Shown piece after piece: positions 35,701-48,039 of a stretch of DNA of 64,000 nucleotides. The position numbers were made by a program, and so were the translations under genes. This DNA comes from Perkinsus chesapeaki. Its lineage: Eukaryota > Perkinsozoa > Perkinsida > Perkinsidae. How positions within the stretch are numbered: position 1 is the stretch's first letter; each line of letters begins with the position of its first letter. The DNA lies in NCBI GenBank assembly GCA_013115145.1, contig JAAPAO010000090.1, positions 19,808 to 83,807 of the forward strand, read 5' to 3'. The notes beneath the pieces are model-generated. The model was not told where the DNA came from and made no database searches. It worked only from the letters and a program-made list of their open reading frames with translations.

Positions 35701-37338
35701 TTGGGGAACTGACCCAGGGTTCGAGGACACCTACGCTAGAGCTCTCCGGGCGACTTTAGCGAATATGATCCCTACATAAACAGCAAGACGGTTCATCAGA
35801 TTCACTATTATTGGCTTCAAGTCCACAGCACCTACAAGGAGGACGCCATGCTGGATGATACGGGCAGAGCCACCTACTGTTGGTTTTGCTGCAAGTTGTG
35901 AGGAGGGAATCGAGTGTTGCGAGATGATACTCATCCGGGAAAACCTGATGCGAATGGTGAGCTGGTGAAGTTAGGATATGGCCATCGATTACCTGTATAA
36001 TACAGTCCAGAAGGTATTGCTGTGCCATAGTATCTTGGCATGATACCACTTGATCCAGGAGCTTTGGTAGGACAACAGATACGTAGATCTAAAAGATAAA
36101 GAGGATGTCATCGCCCAATGTAGGGGTACTACATTCTTATCCATGCCGTCTAGTTGACTTAGCCGAATTAGATTGTTGCCAACCAAAACCCTCAAATCGT
36201 GTCGTTCCCTTTCGCGCCTTGCCCTGTCCCGTGCACTACCTATCAAAGCGGTCACTGCTATTCAACGAGGGGGTCAGCTACCTTGGTGGTTGAGGCGTAT
36301 CCATAATCGATTAGCTTCCGTGAAGTTATTGAGGATGAAGTCTATGGCATCATACACATTACCGCCCTCAATCCCCTCGTACTGAAGTCACATTGTATCA
36401 CCAAGTAAAGTGCTATTCAAATAGTACTACCGGTGAGCCTGTATCTGGTAGCTTATCCTTGCAGCACTGTGATAGATAGTATCGAAGAAACAATCCCCGT
36501 ATTGGATGCTGTACGCCCTGAACAACAACTAGTACTATATAACATGGTTATATATACCACATATTGGAGGTTAACGAATTTAAGAGGCTCAAAGCCTTAC
36601 CCTGATACCAGTGACCACGGAGCAACATTCTATCCTGCGATTTCCCTATATATGGTCTTCCGAGCCATAATGTGAGTATATGAAAGCCAGTACTATGGGT
36701 CATCCCAAGTACCTTGCAGAGCTCAGTAAGGTCTGTGAGTATCTCCTTAGCAGGCGCTTCCTTGCTTTGTATGAAGCCGGCACCAACAGTAATAAGCAGA
36801 TATAGTCTCGGTATTATATTGCCTGAACAAGCCGCTTTCTGTTATGATCAAATTCGCAAGTGGTACGCATTCTGAGCTAGTTTGAATCTTTATTACCAGC
36901 ATGTTGCACAGACTCGTACAATGCAGACAACTTCATACCATGCCTTTGAGTATCTTGGAAGTACAGAGCCAAAGTTTGGAGCTCGGTGAACACCTACAGC
37001 ATAATTATTCAAGTCAACTTGACCAGCAATGGGATAAAGTCTATGCAGTATTCCCCCCTCCAAAACTGATAGAAAAACCGTATTTCCGCGGTTTATACCT
37101 GCATATATAGCTCATAGTAGGTCTTTGGCTCCAAGGTACCGGTTCTGAGCTCACATATCATATTAGAGGCATGTTTCAGTGTTTCCCGCATATTATTGTT
37201 GGTGATTGCCCTAAGTGCAATAGGTGCTAGATGTGGTTCGGTTCATTACTGTTTCATAAGCCATGACTGCTCCTTAACAACCGCTGAGGCTTCCTCTAGT
37301 AGACGTTCTTGCTCGGAGTCTGGGCCCGTACTTCTCAT
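32783..37338 (-). CDS. VPS35: VPS35, cargo-recognition core subunit of retromer
   Basis: Peripheral endosomal protein that, with VPS26 and VPS29, sorts cargo from endosomes to the Golgi or surface. Start ATG 37338 ([18 protein letters not shown]). The whole alpha-solenoid can be traced through many short introns: [19 protein letters not shown] and TYYELYMQ (~37100-37200), [11 protein letters not shown], the conserved PRLYLL motif (~36800) that in VPS35 contacts VPS26, [36 protein letters not shown] (~36180), [14 protein letters not shown] (~35930), LYPDRLD (~35460), CEHPEKQV (~34530), [20 protein letters not shown] (~33830), [12 protein letters not shown] (~33590), [16 protein letters not shown] (~33430) and [16 protein letters not shown] (~33250). 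About 50-70 residues between 34600 and 35330 could not be placed; that AT-rich stretch may be a long intron. The C-terminal tail and stop (32783) depend on one 38 bp intron. Confidence 0.93.
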
Positions 37339-37648
37339 ATAGGGAAAACGAGGTAAAGTATCCAACAGAAGAGATATCACGACTTGAGCACATGTAGAGA
37401 CGCATTACGATCAAAATGGTAGTCATGAATCGCTTCGTTCCGCCTATTTAAGGCTCGAGGTCACCCGTGCATACGTGCAATACAAAGGCTAGCCCCCTCA
37501 CCTCGCTACAATTAAATGTTATCTTTGGGCTGTCCGTGCAAGATGTAAAGTTTGTTAGCTTTGTGCCCTTTGTTTATTTCCCAGATGGTTCATTTTTGCA
37601 CTTTTGTATATTTCTCAATGATCTAGCATTTATTAGCTTATTATTATA

Positions 37649-38452
37649 ATGGCTGCGAATGCTGCCGCCCATCGCTATTGCACCGTCCCTAATTGTACCA
37701 AGTATAGGCAAGGCGGCACTCTCTTTTGCATCTCTCATGGTGGTGGTAGACGTTGCCAGCATCCAGGTTGCCTCAAGTCGGTCTACGGCACTCTGACGTC
37801 ACGGTAGTGTCCCTCCTAGTGACAGCCTGTTCATGTGGATGTCTTAGGTTCTGCTGTGCACATGGCGGCGGCCCTCGCTGCCAGGTCCCCGGTTGTAATA
37901 AGGGGAGCCGAGGCAAGAAGACAGGACTGTGCTTCAAGTAAGGAAGAGCCATGGAGTATCTTCGATCATTCAATCCCTTAGGCACGGTGGTGGGCTGGCT
38001 CAAAGGTGCCGTGCACAGGGTTGTAGGAGAGCTAGACTAAGGCGGAAACTGTAAGGATAGTTGAGTGTCGGTATATGGAATAGCATATCAGGTTCTGTGG
38101 GGAGCATGCTCATCTTGAAGAGCTGGATGCCGTCGTTAACAGTGGTAATACTGCAACATCCCCGAGGACGACTCCCTCTATGATGGTCAGAAGCATCTCG
38201 CCGCTGAGCAGCTGCCTATCGGTTATGTCCAGAAGTACAGAAAGCTCCAGTCCAAGTAGACTTGGAGATAGGATACCGTCACTTGCCTCCCTTGGCGGAG
38301 CCAACGTAGCTTGTTCTTCAGTGAAGGCGCTGAATGTGAAGGACTATAATAGGACTACTTCTGGTCAAATTCATTCAATAGAACAGGACATAACCACTCA
38401 ATGGCAAACATCTTATTATGAGATTGGTTTGGCTTTACTGGGTGATGTATAA
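37649..38452 (+). CDS. Cys/His-repeat zinc protein (WRKY19-like repeats)
   Basis: Exons 37649-37803, 37848-37937, 37982-38050 and 38092-38452 (introns 44, 44 and 41 bp; phases agree; 224 aa). The first half is built of repeats of the form CxxxxCxK...G...FCxxHGGG.RC: CTVPNCTK ... LFCISHGGGRRC, QHPGCLKS ... RFCCAHGGGPRC, QVPGCNKG ... GLCFKHGGGLAQRC, RAQGCRR ... LFCGEHAHL. These short zinc-binding repeats are known from WRKY19-like and related proteins of plants, oomycetes and alveolates. The last repeat is degenerate. The C-terminal half is Ser-rich (SRSTESSSPSRLGDRIPSL) and probably disordered. Likely nuclear or signalling, but no activity can be assigned. Confidence 0.85.
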
Positions 38453-39197
38453 AAGCATTATTGCTGTGCTGGCATCATATCCCTTGGTCAAGGATATTAA
38501 TAATCCTATCATACTCTTACCATACGTACCATACAAAGACTATCTTTGAAGATGGTTAGATTACACATTAGTATTTCTTATTCTGGGGTTGTCATTGGTG
38601 CTTCCCACCATTATATACCACTTCTGCTGCAGTTGATATCGGCAGATGTGCGAACTCTTGGGTGTTGAAACCCTTTATTATTGATGGCGTCTCCTCCGTG
38701 CTTGACTAATCACGTTGGTTGCTGCTAGGTGACACTTCTGTCATTATTTTACCCGATCATAAGTATCGTTATTGCCGTATTATCTCGCATACTTTTCTTC
38801 TGCTTCTCGAGGTCGTGCTAAAGTGGGTTGGTTATCTAACAGTAATAGATCCACTAGTTGGTGCTCGCAATGGAGGGATAGTTTCACATTCTACATGTCT
38901 TTTTGTTGCCTATAATAGGGGCGAAGTCTGGCCTTTGGTACAAGGTGGCCTGGTTCTACGGGAGAGCGGTTTAAGATTGGCACCAGTGATGAAGTTGTGG
39001 CCTGTGATGCATCGTCTTCTGCTGTATAGTCTGGTCTGATTGCCTCGAGTCTTAATGGCTTGTAAGGTGCAGATAGCAAAGTACATTTGAGATGATGCTC
39101 GGAGCATAGCGTTGTAAAAAGCTGGAATTATATAGACGGGCAAATTTCGAAAGCAGTTCATCCAATTAGAAGGATCAGGCCTGGTAAGTAGTTGACC
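38453..39197. other. No supported gene
   Basis: 745 bp between two plus-strand genes. A frame at 38719-39039 and an overlapping one containing FKIGTSDEVVACDASSSA (~38970-39025) may be leftover exons, but no start or splice set could be fixed. Confidence 0.4.
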
Positions 39198-42100
39198 ATG
39201 ACGGATTCATCATCAAAGGGAGGATCACCTCAACAGAGGAGGGGGCCTGTTAAGAGGGCTGGGATGGATATGAGCATGGATAAGACCAATGTGGTACCTC
39301 GGAAACAGCTATTGGCGTACGTCCGAAAGCAGAAGGTAATACTGAGGGAACTTTCTTAACTTGTAGTATTGTTATCAATTGGGTAACACTGCGCGATACA
39401 TCCTCCAGATCACCACCGTTACTGGGGATGCAAAAGAATATCGTTTGGTCTGTTGTTTGGTACTGGTGCTATTGTTCAGGAAATCATGGTATCCTGCCAA
39501 TACCTACCCTTTGCTGCTCTGTTCTGGGTGGCTTTTGTATTAGTCTCGGTAATAATAAGCTTATCGCCTTCGCATTAGATATCCTTTAGGTGATGCATGG
39601 TTCAGTGGAAGTATCCTATCAAATGACCTCTAGTGTGGAGTCGATGGTAGAATCAGTATCATTTACAAGACCTGTAGCTCCTTCAAACGATACTACCGGG
39701 AGTTCTCAAAGTACTAACAGAGATGGGGTCGGTCATTCTGTTCGTCGCATATCCGGAGAGTTGGACGCCTATGGTTCCTTGGTTGCATTGGGTTCCCACA
39801 CTAACGGTATCTGCTCGTGTTGTCTTGGCATCACTTTATTCATTTATCATTCGTGAGTCGCCGTTTACAGCATAGCCATTCTCACTTGTCAATTTCTGCC
39901 TTTTAGCGGTCCCTCAATGGAAGACAGGAGATGTAGGGAGTTATGATGACATCTGGCTGTGGCTGAAGGATGGCCTTTTGCCTGCATTAATGTCGGATGG
40001 TCGAGTTCGGTACTATAATGAGCTGGTGGGAGGAGTAAGTTACCGAGCTCTCACTGGTAACGGTTTGTATCGCGGTCTCGGCGACTAGCAGAGCTCCAGT
40101 TGAGGTAGACAGTCCTATATAGCATTTCACAACCTAATAGTCGAATCACCGGCAGTTGGGTGGGTACGGGTTCCTACTAGGAACTCCAAGCCTCACACTG
40201 TGGGGCATACGGTACCGTCTGTGTCGGGGGTCTTCGTCTAGAGCATTCTCGTACCTGTTATCGGCAACCTCTAGGCTAACACTCCCGCCATAGGTTCGCC
40301 TGTTGCAAGAGCGATCGGCTATAGAAAACTGCGATGATGAAGTTATGGGGCCCATTTATACGTAATAGTAAAATTCAGAACTCGCTGCTGCTGGGCACCT
40401 TCTCCCGTGTAGCTTCCCGGCAGACGAGGACTCAAAATGCCATCCACTCGCCAGTATATCTCGCCAGCCCATAGCCGACCAGGTCGGCAGATTCGGCTTC
40501 GAGCCATCGACAGAAGGACACTTCGAGTGGGGCTCTCCTTGCCGTTTGGTGGCCTATCGGGTATTGTACAGGTATTACATTGATGGCAGCCGAGGGTCGG
40601 ACTCACTAAGGGCTGGGCAGGCGACTATTGATCGACTTGCGAGCGCTCAGTGGCTCGATTTGAGTGGGGAGCAATGGGCTGAGGCTGATAGGCCATGGAT
40701 TACTCTGGCCATCTCTATAGGCACGAAGCTGGTCAAAGTCGAGGCAATTTTGTTTAATGGGGAAACTAACATGTTCCTTCATGTAGCAATATCATTTGAA
40801 GTTCAACGAGGCGGTGCTATAATACCGAAAACAACGGCTCGAACTCTCGTTAGTAAGGAGCCTTCATCTCCTCTGACTGGGCCCACCATGTCTTCATTAG
40901 GTACGGTGTATAACAGCATGGCAGATTACGTCATCGATCTTATATGGCTCGTGCTTATAGCTTACTTAGTCGTAATACAACGGAGGAGGAGGAAGAGGGG
41001 GGCATTATGTGGCCGCATCTTGCTGGGCACTCGTATATCATCGGACGCAGTAGTTCTTCTATCGAAACCCGCCAGGCCAATTCTGTACTGTGGAATAGAA
41101 CATTTTCCTTTAAGTGTGGCTATTGTTGCACGCAAAGTACTTGGCATGGGGGGAAAAGTGTATGGAGGATGTGGGTAGTCGTATCGAGCAGCATCAATTA
41201 TTCCTGGGAGCGAGGGGGGGTCTCTCGTGTCATCCTATTCCGCTAGGATTTGTGTACGAGGGATGCTGCCTTGTCATTAAAATATAGCATACTTGAGCTC
41301 TGAGCTTGGTTTCGCCAAGCAGGAGGAAAAACTTCAAATGTTGATCAGATGAGGGAAGCTCACCAGATATATATGGTCCGCAGAATAGGAAGGATAAGGT
41401 ACTATCTCACGGACTTCTGGAGCTTTGTGGACTGGATGACAATTTTCGGCGGAATAGGAGGTAGTCCATCCCCGGATTTGAACCTGGGTCGTTTGCATGA
41501 AAGTTTGTCGTAACTTTCAGTTGGTATATTCTATGCGTATCTCGCTCAACGTGTGAGCGCTGTGAAAGAGGATATAGTAGAAATATCCGACCTCGGAGAC
41601 ACCATATCACCGTAAGGCGACGGCCATCCGGACCTCGCAGGAGCGATCTTTGACCATGGCTTGGTCCTGCTGCTGCTGCTTATACTTTGGGTCGTTGTAG
41701 GTCGGAGCTGGACAGCCTCACCCCAACCGTGTACACCATCGCCTACTATGAACGGTGATAGGCAGTGCAAGTACTATCTTGCCTTTGTAGCTTCCTATTG
41801 CAGATGGAACACTGTATACGATAGCTTGAACACGATCATCTCGCACCAAGTCTATCACAGACTACTTATGTTTTGGTATGTCATCATATGCCCTTCCTTG
41901 CCAATACCTTGATCTTTCTATAGGTACACCATAGTCAACATGCTCCGCTTCTTCCGAGCTTTCCGGTCTGTTGAGGTTTCTCTCATTTTCCTTGGTAGCG
42001 GTGTTACCTTTTCAGGGGTCAACCTCGTCTGGCAGTTATTACTGATACGATGAAGCGTGCTTGGATGGACGTCGCGTATTGCGGCAGCCTCGTAGTTTTC

Positions 42101-44004
42101 TGGTTCCTTTGTATCATTCAGATACTTCCTGATTGTCTTCTGTACGGTCTTCTTCAATTTCGTCCTTGGCGGTGAGGAGACCTCCGGATCGCTCCGTTCA
42201 CAGGGAGCCTTCTCAGGTTACACTTTGTTCGGCAAAAGATTAAAGGGCTGGTCGACCCCTGGTGATGCCATCAATACGGCCTTCGTCGCCCTTATGGGCG
42301 ATTTCGATTACGTGGTGAGTTTCTTGGGAATCTTGAGGTTGATGCGTGCATTTGTCACACCCGAAGATCCCCTTACTCCCTCCGGTGCTTTAGTTGTATT
42401 TTCTTCAGGCAATGCGTAGAGTGGCGCCTATCAGTGCTGCCATTTGGTTCTGGTTTTATATGGTTTTAGTGTTCCTTATGTAAGCATGCACACATGTCGC
42501 TCTTCACAGTGTGACCTTTCTCAGAATGCTTAATATGCTTCTTGCTATTGTTATGGACACGTAAGCTCTTCCTCCATTTACCTGCTCTGTCATATTCCGA
42601 TTTTCATTCAGATATACTTCAGTCAAGGATGAGGCATGTGCTGCCGAGATGTTCACGATGACACCTGGCGACGAGGGCAGCGGCGCTCCCAAACGAAAGT
42701 TCCTAGAGTCGCTTGGCTTCCACCGCAGCTCAATAGGGCAAATTAGCCCCGGCGAAGGTGAGTTAGAGAGCGTTCTGCTGCTTCATTCTACTCCCTGTAT
42801 TCTATGGATGTTACTATGTGTATCAATCGAAAGCCAATGAGAGTGCCCCTTCGGCAGTTTGGCTTGCGGTTCATGATATCCCTGCTTCGGCTAACAATGA
42901 TTTATCACTCATCAGAGAGCATCTTATTTGTTTCTTTCTCCGAGGGTCTTCTTTCATTTCATCTGGGCTTCAGGTGGGGTATCCTCGTATGCTTTACTTG
43001 ATCGCGTCATGGAGGCATTGGAACCGTCTGGATTCCATGTAAGAGATCTTTTGGATCTCGAAAACGAAGCGAAGACACGGGAGCGACGAGCAAGTAGAGC
43101 AGTGCGTGCAGCAGCGGTGCTAGTTTATCCCCGTCATTAGGTCAACAGCAACAGGACGCGTCGGACCTAGTAACGCTGCCACAACTGATGAGCATCGGTC
43201 TACCCCTCGAGGATGCTAGAAGGCTCATACAGGGAGTCGGCCTCCGCTGTCCTCATTTGCCCTCATGCCGAGTTTCAATAGGCACGCAATATGTTCGGCA
43301 TTGGCGAAGATGAGCTCATTGGTGGTGGTGATGACGATAGGAAGCCAGTTTCGGATGCCCCCCCTCCAGCACCCCGCCACGTAGGTGTTGCCTGCTGAAG
43401 CTTGCCCCATTTCTCTGGTCAGGGCCGTCCAAGCCGAATGCAGCTTCTGGTGAACCAGCTCGTATTGAATAAGAATAAGGCCGCTGAGGTTAGTCCGTAC
43501 GGTCATTAGCTGAGACGCGGTTCCCTTCAGAATGACACAGAGAAAACTCAAAGCGATGATGCTGGTAAGCTAGGTTACAAGCTGTGCGAATAAAGTGACT
43601 CAGGTGTAGGAAAAGCTGATATCAAAGCTCTTACCAGGGACATAGAGTACTTGAAGGACCGGGTGAGGTCATTGCTTGTTCTGTGGTGGGAGGCTCGATA
43701 TAGGTTGCTATGATTGATCGGAACCTAGAAATTATTGCCAAACAGCTCACACCAGGAGAGAGCGGACTGAGGAACACTGGTAAGTTTTACGCGAACGGCG
43801 GCGGCGGCTTGGTTTAAAATTTCTAACGTCGATGAAATAAGATTCAACTTTTTCGGTACGTTGTTAGGCACACAACGCTTCCTGTCGAGCACCCCACCCC
43901 AGCCGGGCTCAATTGGAGAGTGGCACTCGCAGCAGCAGCAGGCAAGTCACTCTACTCGAAGTACTTGGTATGCCGACCACCGTGAAGATCTTCATCGTTT
44001 TTGA
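39198..44004 (+). CDS. Polycystin-2-like cation channel (PKD2/TRPP)
   Basis: Six-span non-selective cation channel of membranes or cilia. ATG 39198 opens a basic cytosolic N-terminus (QQRRGPVKRAGMDM). Landmarks: first membrane span YLPFAALFWVAFVLVSV (~39500-39550); polycystin (TOP) domain with VPQWKTGDVGSYDDIWLWL (~39910), ATIDRLASAQWLD (~40625-40660, cf. the WLD motif) and YNGE/FNGETNMFLHVAISFEV (~40750-40805); span IDLIWLVLIAYLVV (~40930-40975); DFWSFVDWMTIFGG (~41415-41450), as in the family's S3; a hydrophobic MVLLLLLILWVVVG (~41655); RFFRAFRSVE (~41950); the pore region GKRLKGW ... TAFVALMGDFDYV (~42222-42315); S6 RMLNMLLAIVMDTY (~42522-42615). The C-terminus has a coiled coil (KADIKALTRDIEYLKDR) and a Gln-rich tail. 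Introns are mostly short; borders are approximate. Confidence 0.9.
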
Positions 44005-44154
44005 CATTCATATAGATTTGCCATGTGTTAGGATTGTTGATGTGTTCCTTGTGCTGCTTTGCTGTACTGTACTAGTGTTCAGTGATGACAATTCATCATC
44101 ATCGGGGAGGGTCTCAACAACATCTCAGTGGGTTTTCTCACTGTCTGCAACCTT

Positions 44155-45124
44155 ATGTCGATGACTTCATCAACCTCCTCCCCGCCACCATCAACTGGGG
44201 GAGCATCTCCCTCCTCTTTGAGCGCTTCCTCGCGGACATCCGCAGCAGCAACAGCAAGGGGAGAGGATCAGCCCTCATCAGCGTCCGAAACAGAGCTCAC
44301 CGATGTCCAGTCGCGAGTTCGCGTGTCGGTTGTTCGAAAGAACCGTCGAAAAAAGAGCGGTAAGTGCGGCGTATTTTGTTGGTCGTAGTAGCATCTGTCC
44401 GGTAGAGGGTGATGCTGCTACATTCGTCCTCGGCGCTGGCGATAAGCTTGTTATTGAGGTGGACAGAGATTCGGAAGGGACCAAGTCTGGTTCCAATAAA
44501 AACAAACGGCCGAGAAGTAAGCAGTTAGCGGGACGTAGGTTAAAGATATCTATGCAGCGGCGAACGACTCGGTCAAGAACGAGAAATCGACCAAACGCAG
44601 CAGCAGCACGAAGACACCGAGCAAGTCCAAATCACGGTGGGCTTTCCGAGAAAGTTTGCAATCTTATTCTTACTGTGACAGGCGCTCAAGCCACTCGGCA
44701 AAGCGGTGGTATCTCAATGATCTGCCGGAGCTTGTAGAAGCCAGGTGAGTTGATGAACTTGGGCAGGGGTGGAGATGGTATGCTGACTCAGACTGGTGAT
44801 ACATAGAGAAGATACTAATCTACCAGCCATACGTAAAAATGATTTCAAGATTTGGACAGGCCAGCCCCTACAAACTCAAATAGTAGACGTCCTCAAGCGA
44901 GGCCTGTAAGTGGCTGCTGCTGCTAATCCCGGTATCCAACAACACATGTCCCTAATTTCAGCTATAGGGATGCATCGAGTTGGCATTGCGAGTTCGACAA
45001 GGAAGGAGGTCAGCAGAGTCCCACCATTTGCGTATCTTATAGTTTTGTTCAGTTCGCGGGAAGCTGGTCGATGGCTCGCAGGCGCCGCTCAATATACCAG
45101 GGTTTGAACCCGGAATCACGATAG
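44155..45124 (+). CDS. Orphan Ser/Lys-rich protein with a conserved-looking C-terminal block
   Basis: Not recognised. ATG 44155 (or 44161) begins MSMTSSTSSPPPSTGGASP, a disordered Ser/Pro/Ala region, then an acidic-to-basic segment ending VRKNRRKKS. Exons follow through short introns: GDAATFVLGAGDKLVIEVDR (~44409-44468), the Lys/Ser-rich KSTKRSSSTKTPSKSKSRW (~44583), FRESLQSYSYC ... WYLNDLPELVEAR (~44650-44742), LPAIRKNDFKIWTGQPLQTQ (~44822-44880) and LDASSWHCEFDKEGG (~44965-45010). The last three pieces look like one folded domain. The stop at 45122-45124 assumes no further splicing and is uncertain. Possibly nuclear, judging from the basic patches. Confidence 0.62.
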
Positions 45125-45511
45125 TTGTGAAACCTGGTCGGAAGCGCTGACTTTGTTCTCATCTGCTGTTTCGGCACAACAGCTAAATGTACAGTGTAAC
45201 GCACAGGCTACTTCTATGGCATCTTCCCTTGATGCTGCTATCGTAGTTTGCCTGATATAATAAGTATTATTATTGCCCAATTGATAACCTACCATTGAAC
45301 CATTGACGAAGAATATTTATTTATCCGATAATATGGCAAGTGAAGATCATGATGATGATTATCACAGCAGCAACGACTTGAACATCATCCTCCAATAGTT
45401 GAATCACTTACCACTGGTGAGCGGTAACTCCGCTGGCACCTGTGAAAGATGGTTGAAATCATGCCCTGTTGAGTTGGCGGCATCTTGTTCTCTGCAACAG
45501 CAGCACCTTAG
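45125..45511. other. Intergenic / possible 5' exon
   Basis: Contains an ATG at 45333 starting MASEDHDDDYHSSNDLN, which may be the first exon of the next gene, but no donor joins it in phase. Otherwise AT-rich. Confidence 0.4.
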
Positions 45512-46640
45512 TTATTTTTTATCAAACTGACTGTCGCTTCTCCACCAACCAGTAGTATTGGTCTGCTCACCAAGCCACAGAAATTCAGCGAGTCATCGTC
45601 TACGTCCTTGTCTCCTCCACAGTGGTTATCGAGTATAGTTTCATCCGTGAAGGCCAACTGCTGCCAACTCAGTATTTTTCGTCACCATACATCCCCATGT
45701 CATGATAGAGAGCCTTCTGGTAAAGCCCTTTTTATTAATCCGTTAATACTTATATAAGGTTCATCCAAAAGTTTGAGCGTTGCCGATGATCATCCGGAAA
45801 CTTGGAAAATGCTGCTTGCCGAGCGTGTAGCGGAGAGACCTTCGGGAATGATACCTCGGTCATTGGTGAGTCAACATTCGCTGTTTCGCTGTTCGCCCTA
45901 TCATCGACCGTGAAGGTGGCGGTCTGAATGCATAACGCCTCGCGGTCTTCTTGTTCAGTGGGCTCTCGATCTTCCGTGTGAGCTGCAAGATCCGATAGCA
46001 TTTCGAGATCAGTATCGGACAACTCGCCAAGCGGCTCTTGGCGCCCTGGCAAACGTGAAGGAAAAGGACGGCTTGGTTGATGAAGTTCCAACTGAGGAAA
46101 TTAATAGAAGGTGAGCAGCCACAACAACAGCGTCGTGAACCTGTATAAGTCTCCGATGCCGATGGTGAATATGATTCCTCTTTTCTTAGGCTCATGGAGA
46201 GCATAGTGTCGGCACAGGCCAACATAGTGGTAGCCCGACGAGAATGCGCTTATCTCCGTCAACATCGTAATGCTGGACATCGTCATCATCGTGATGGAAG
46301 CAGTTCAGCAGAGCGCCGGACCCAAAACATCGAACGCACAGTGCTGCAAGGAGAGCAGCAGTCGTCTGATCTTAAGGACCTTACTGGCAGCCCTCAGAGC
46401 ATTCCATCGAAGACTTGTGTTCATCTTGATGATGCCGTGCAGATCAGAGAGTTCAATGCCTTCGAGCCTAGCGAAAAGTGAGCACTGTGGTCTCAAGAAG
46501 TGCGTTATTGAATTTCTATTGCCAGATTAAGTCCAGTTCATTTGTGTCCGCTGTCTCCAGCCAATTCTGAATCCGAGAGCTCGCCATCCACCCGAACCGC
46601 TCGTTTGGCTCGAAAAACGCGCCTGAAGTTTTTCTATTAA
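45512..46640 (+). CDS. Orphan multi-exon protein with helical middle (5' end uncertain)
   Basis: Not recognised. Exons chain with matching phase: LTVASPPTSSIGLLTKPQKF ... to a 40 bp intron at ~45720, SSKSLSVADDHPETWKMLLA (45762-45873), a 93 bp intron with acceptor TTCTTGTTCAG, WALDLPCELQDPIAFRDQYR ... VDEVPTEEINRR (~45960-46111), LMESIVSAQANIVVARREC and a Ser/Gln-rich stretch to 46478, and a last exon ending TRTARLARKTRLKFFY with stop TAA 46638-46640. The middle is helical with heptads; the ends are Ser-rich. The plus-strand model is preferred over a minus-strand frame at 45750-46091 because its splice phases agree throughout. Neighbours give no clue to function. Confidence 0.68.
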
Positions 46641-47277
46641 ACACTGCGTCTATCAAGCCGACGGGCATGTTGCCATACTAGCCGTTTAGCTTTCGAGTGC
46701 TGAGCGAGTCCTGCCTGCAGTGACCCGTCATGTGTGCCCACTTATCCTGGACAACTGCTAATGGAGTAGATAAGATTGGCAACACCCACCTTGATGCGTT
46801 GAGCCCAATGCCGGCATCTCCCGCATGGGGAGATCCCGGTCGTTTGTACACCGTCGGTCTAGATTCCCTAATTTATTCTCGTAGTTGTTGTATTCTTTTC
46901 TGTTTTCCTTGCTCGTCTGTGCCCTAAATATACTGTAGACCCGTATGTGGTTTCAGCAATCTTGCTAAACTTCAGAGTCTTTAGTGACTCATCCATATTG
47001 TCGTGTTGTTAATGCTCTTAGCATCCTGCCTGTGAGGATGTTCGAAACCTTCCTGCTCCTCAGGGATACATGTTTCTCTCGTGTCATTTGTCGCGCCATG
47101 CCCCAAAGGGCGCTGTGGAGGTGGTGTTATCCTCTAACTCAAATATAACGCAAAATCAAGTCACGATCACAACACATCAAATAACATAATTACAGTATAA
47201 ACATTACATCCTTATACATTGCCCCATGTACTCATTGCCTTACACAGTCGACATGTACAACATTATAGCCTCTCCTA
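46641..47277. other. Convergent intergenic region
   Basis: 637 bp between convergent stops. Short open frames only; AT-rich towards the right. Nothing recognised. Confidence 0.5.
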
Positions 47278-48039
47278 CTACTGGGTGCTTGTAGACCCTC
47301 TCATGTTAGCGCCATCCTGGTTATGAGGTTGGACCGATCTCTCACCCCCGATTTTGGCAGCGGTGAACGCCTCGGTGCATAATTTTCTCGTAATGCCATT
47401 CGACGTTGTATAATCGGTGTTCGCTCTGCCGAAAAATTCAACGTATAATTGACCCAACACAGAGTAGCATCGTCCCTCGGCATCAGTTTCAGAGGAGGTA
47501 TCGAATGCCCTGGATGAAAGCGGATCTTTGATAGTTTCATGTAGAGCGTCCTTAATCCGGGGATTCATCTTGTTAACCGTCAACATATGGTCTTGCCTGA
47601 CACCACACACGAGCCTTAAACAGTATCATCTCACAAAATTACTCAAAGCTTGGCATATAGAAAGCTTTGCGACACTGGAGTGTTAGGGTTTCGACATTCG
47701 AACCCTCTGCGTTGAAAAGAATAGTAGAGTCCATCTTTACTTTACCAACTTCGATATGTTCAGTGAAGATACAGGTCTTGGAACGCGGCTCTACTTGAAC
47801 TGGGCACGATTTCTGATCGAAAAAGTATTAAACCTCGGACGCCGATGATAATGTAACAGGAAGGTGCTACTAAGTGTCCACATCCGCTACATAGTGAGTG
47901 AATAGTAATAATTAATTACCCTAATGAATGCTCTGAACTCCTCATCGGTAAGTGGCTGGGAATTGCCAGTCGAGCAAAGGACCACTGGGTGATTATTGGA
48001 CAGTATAGCGAAGACGGGGATAATCGGAGAAAGACGCAT
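47278..48039 (-). CDS. Secreted Cys-containing orphan, array copy C
   Basis: Member of a three-gene tandem family with no recognised relatives. Exons 48039-47920, 47812-47643, 47596-47278 (introns 107 and 46 bp; phases 0 then 2) give 202 aa. Exon 1 encodes a signal peptide (MRLSPIIPVFAILSNNHPVV). Exon 2 has Cys in KSCPVQVE and KTCIFTEH, then VETLTLQCRKAFYMPSF. Exon 3 carries the family motif: IKDPLSSRAF ... EGRCYSVLGQLYVEFF ... NGITRKLCTEAF, then a polar Gln/Asn-rich tail. Expected to be secreted or lumenal with disulfides. Confidence 0.82.

Noticed and set aside
44082-44505. Frames opposite or beside the Ser-rich start of the orphan at 44155
   Set aside because: They arise from the Ser/Pro codon bias of the real frame, which alone continues through spliced exons.
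45060-45130. Candidate tRNA on the minus strand
   Set aside because: The T arm pairs well (CCGGG/CCTGG), but the acceptor and D arms do not, and the region is within an open exon.
45750-46225. Minus-strand ORFs (113 and 121 codons)
   Set aside because: The plus strand gives a longer chain of phase-matched exons here, so these are shadows.
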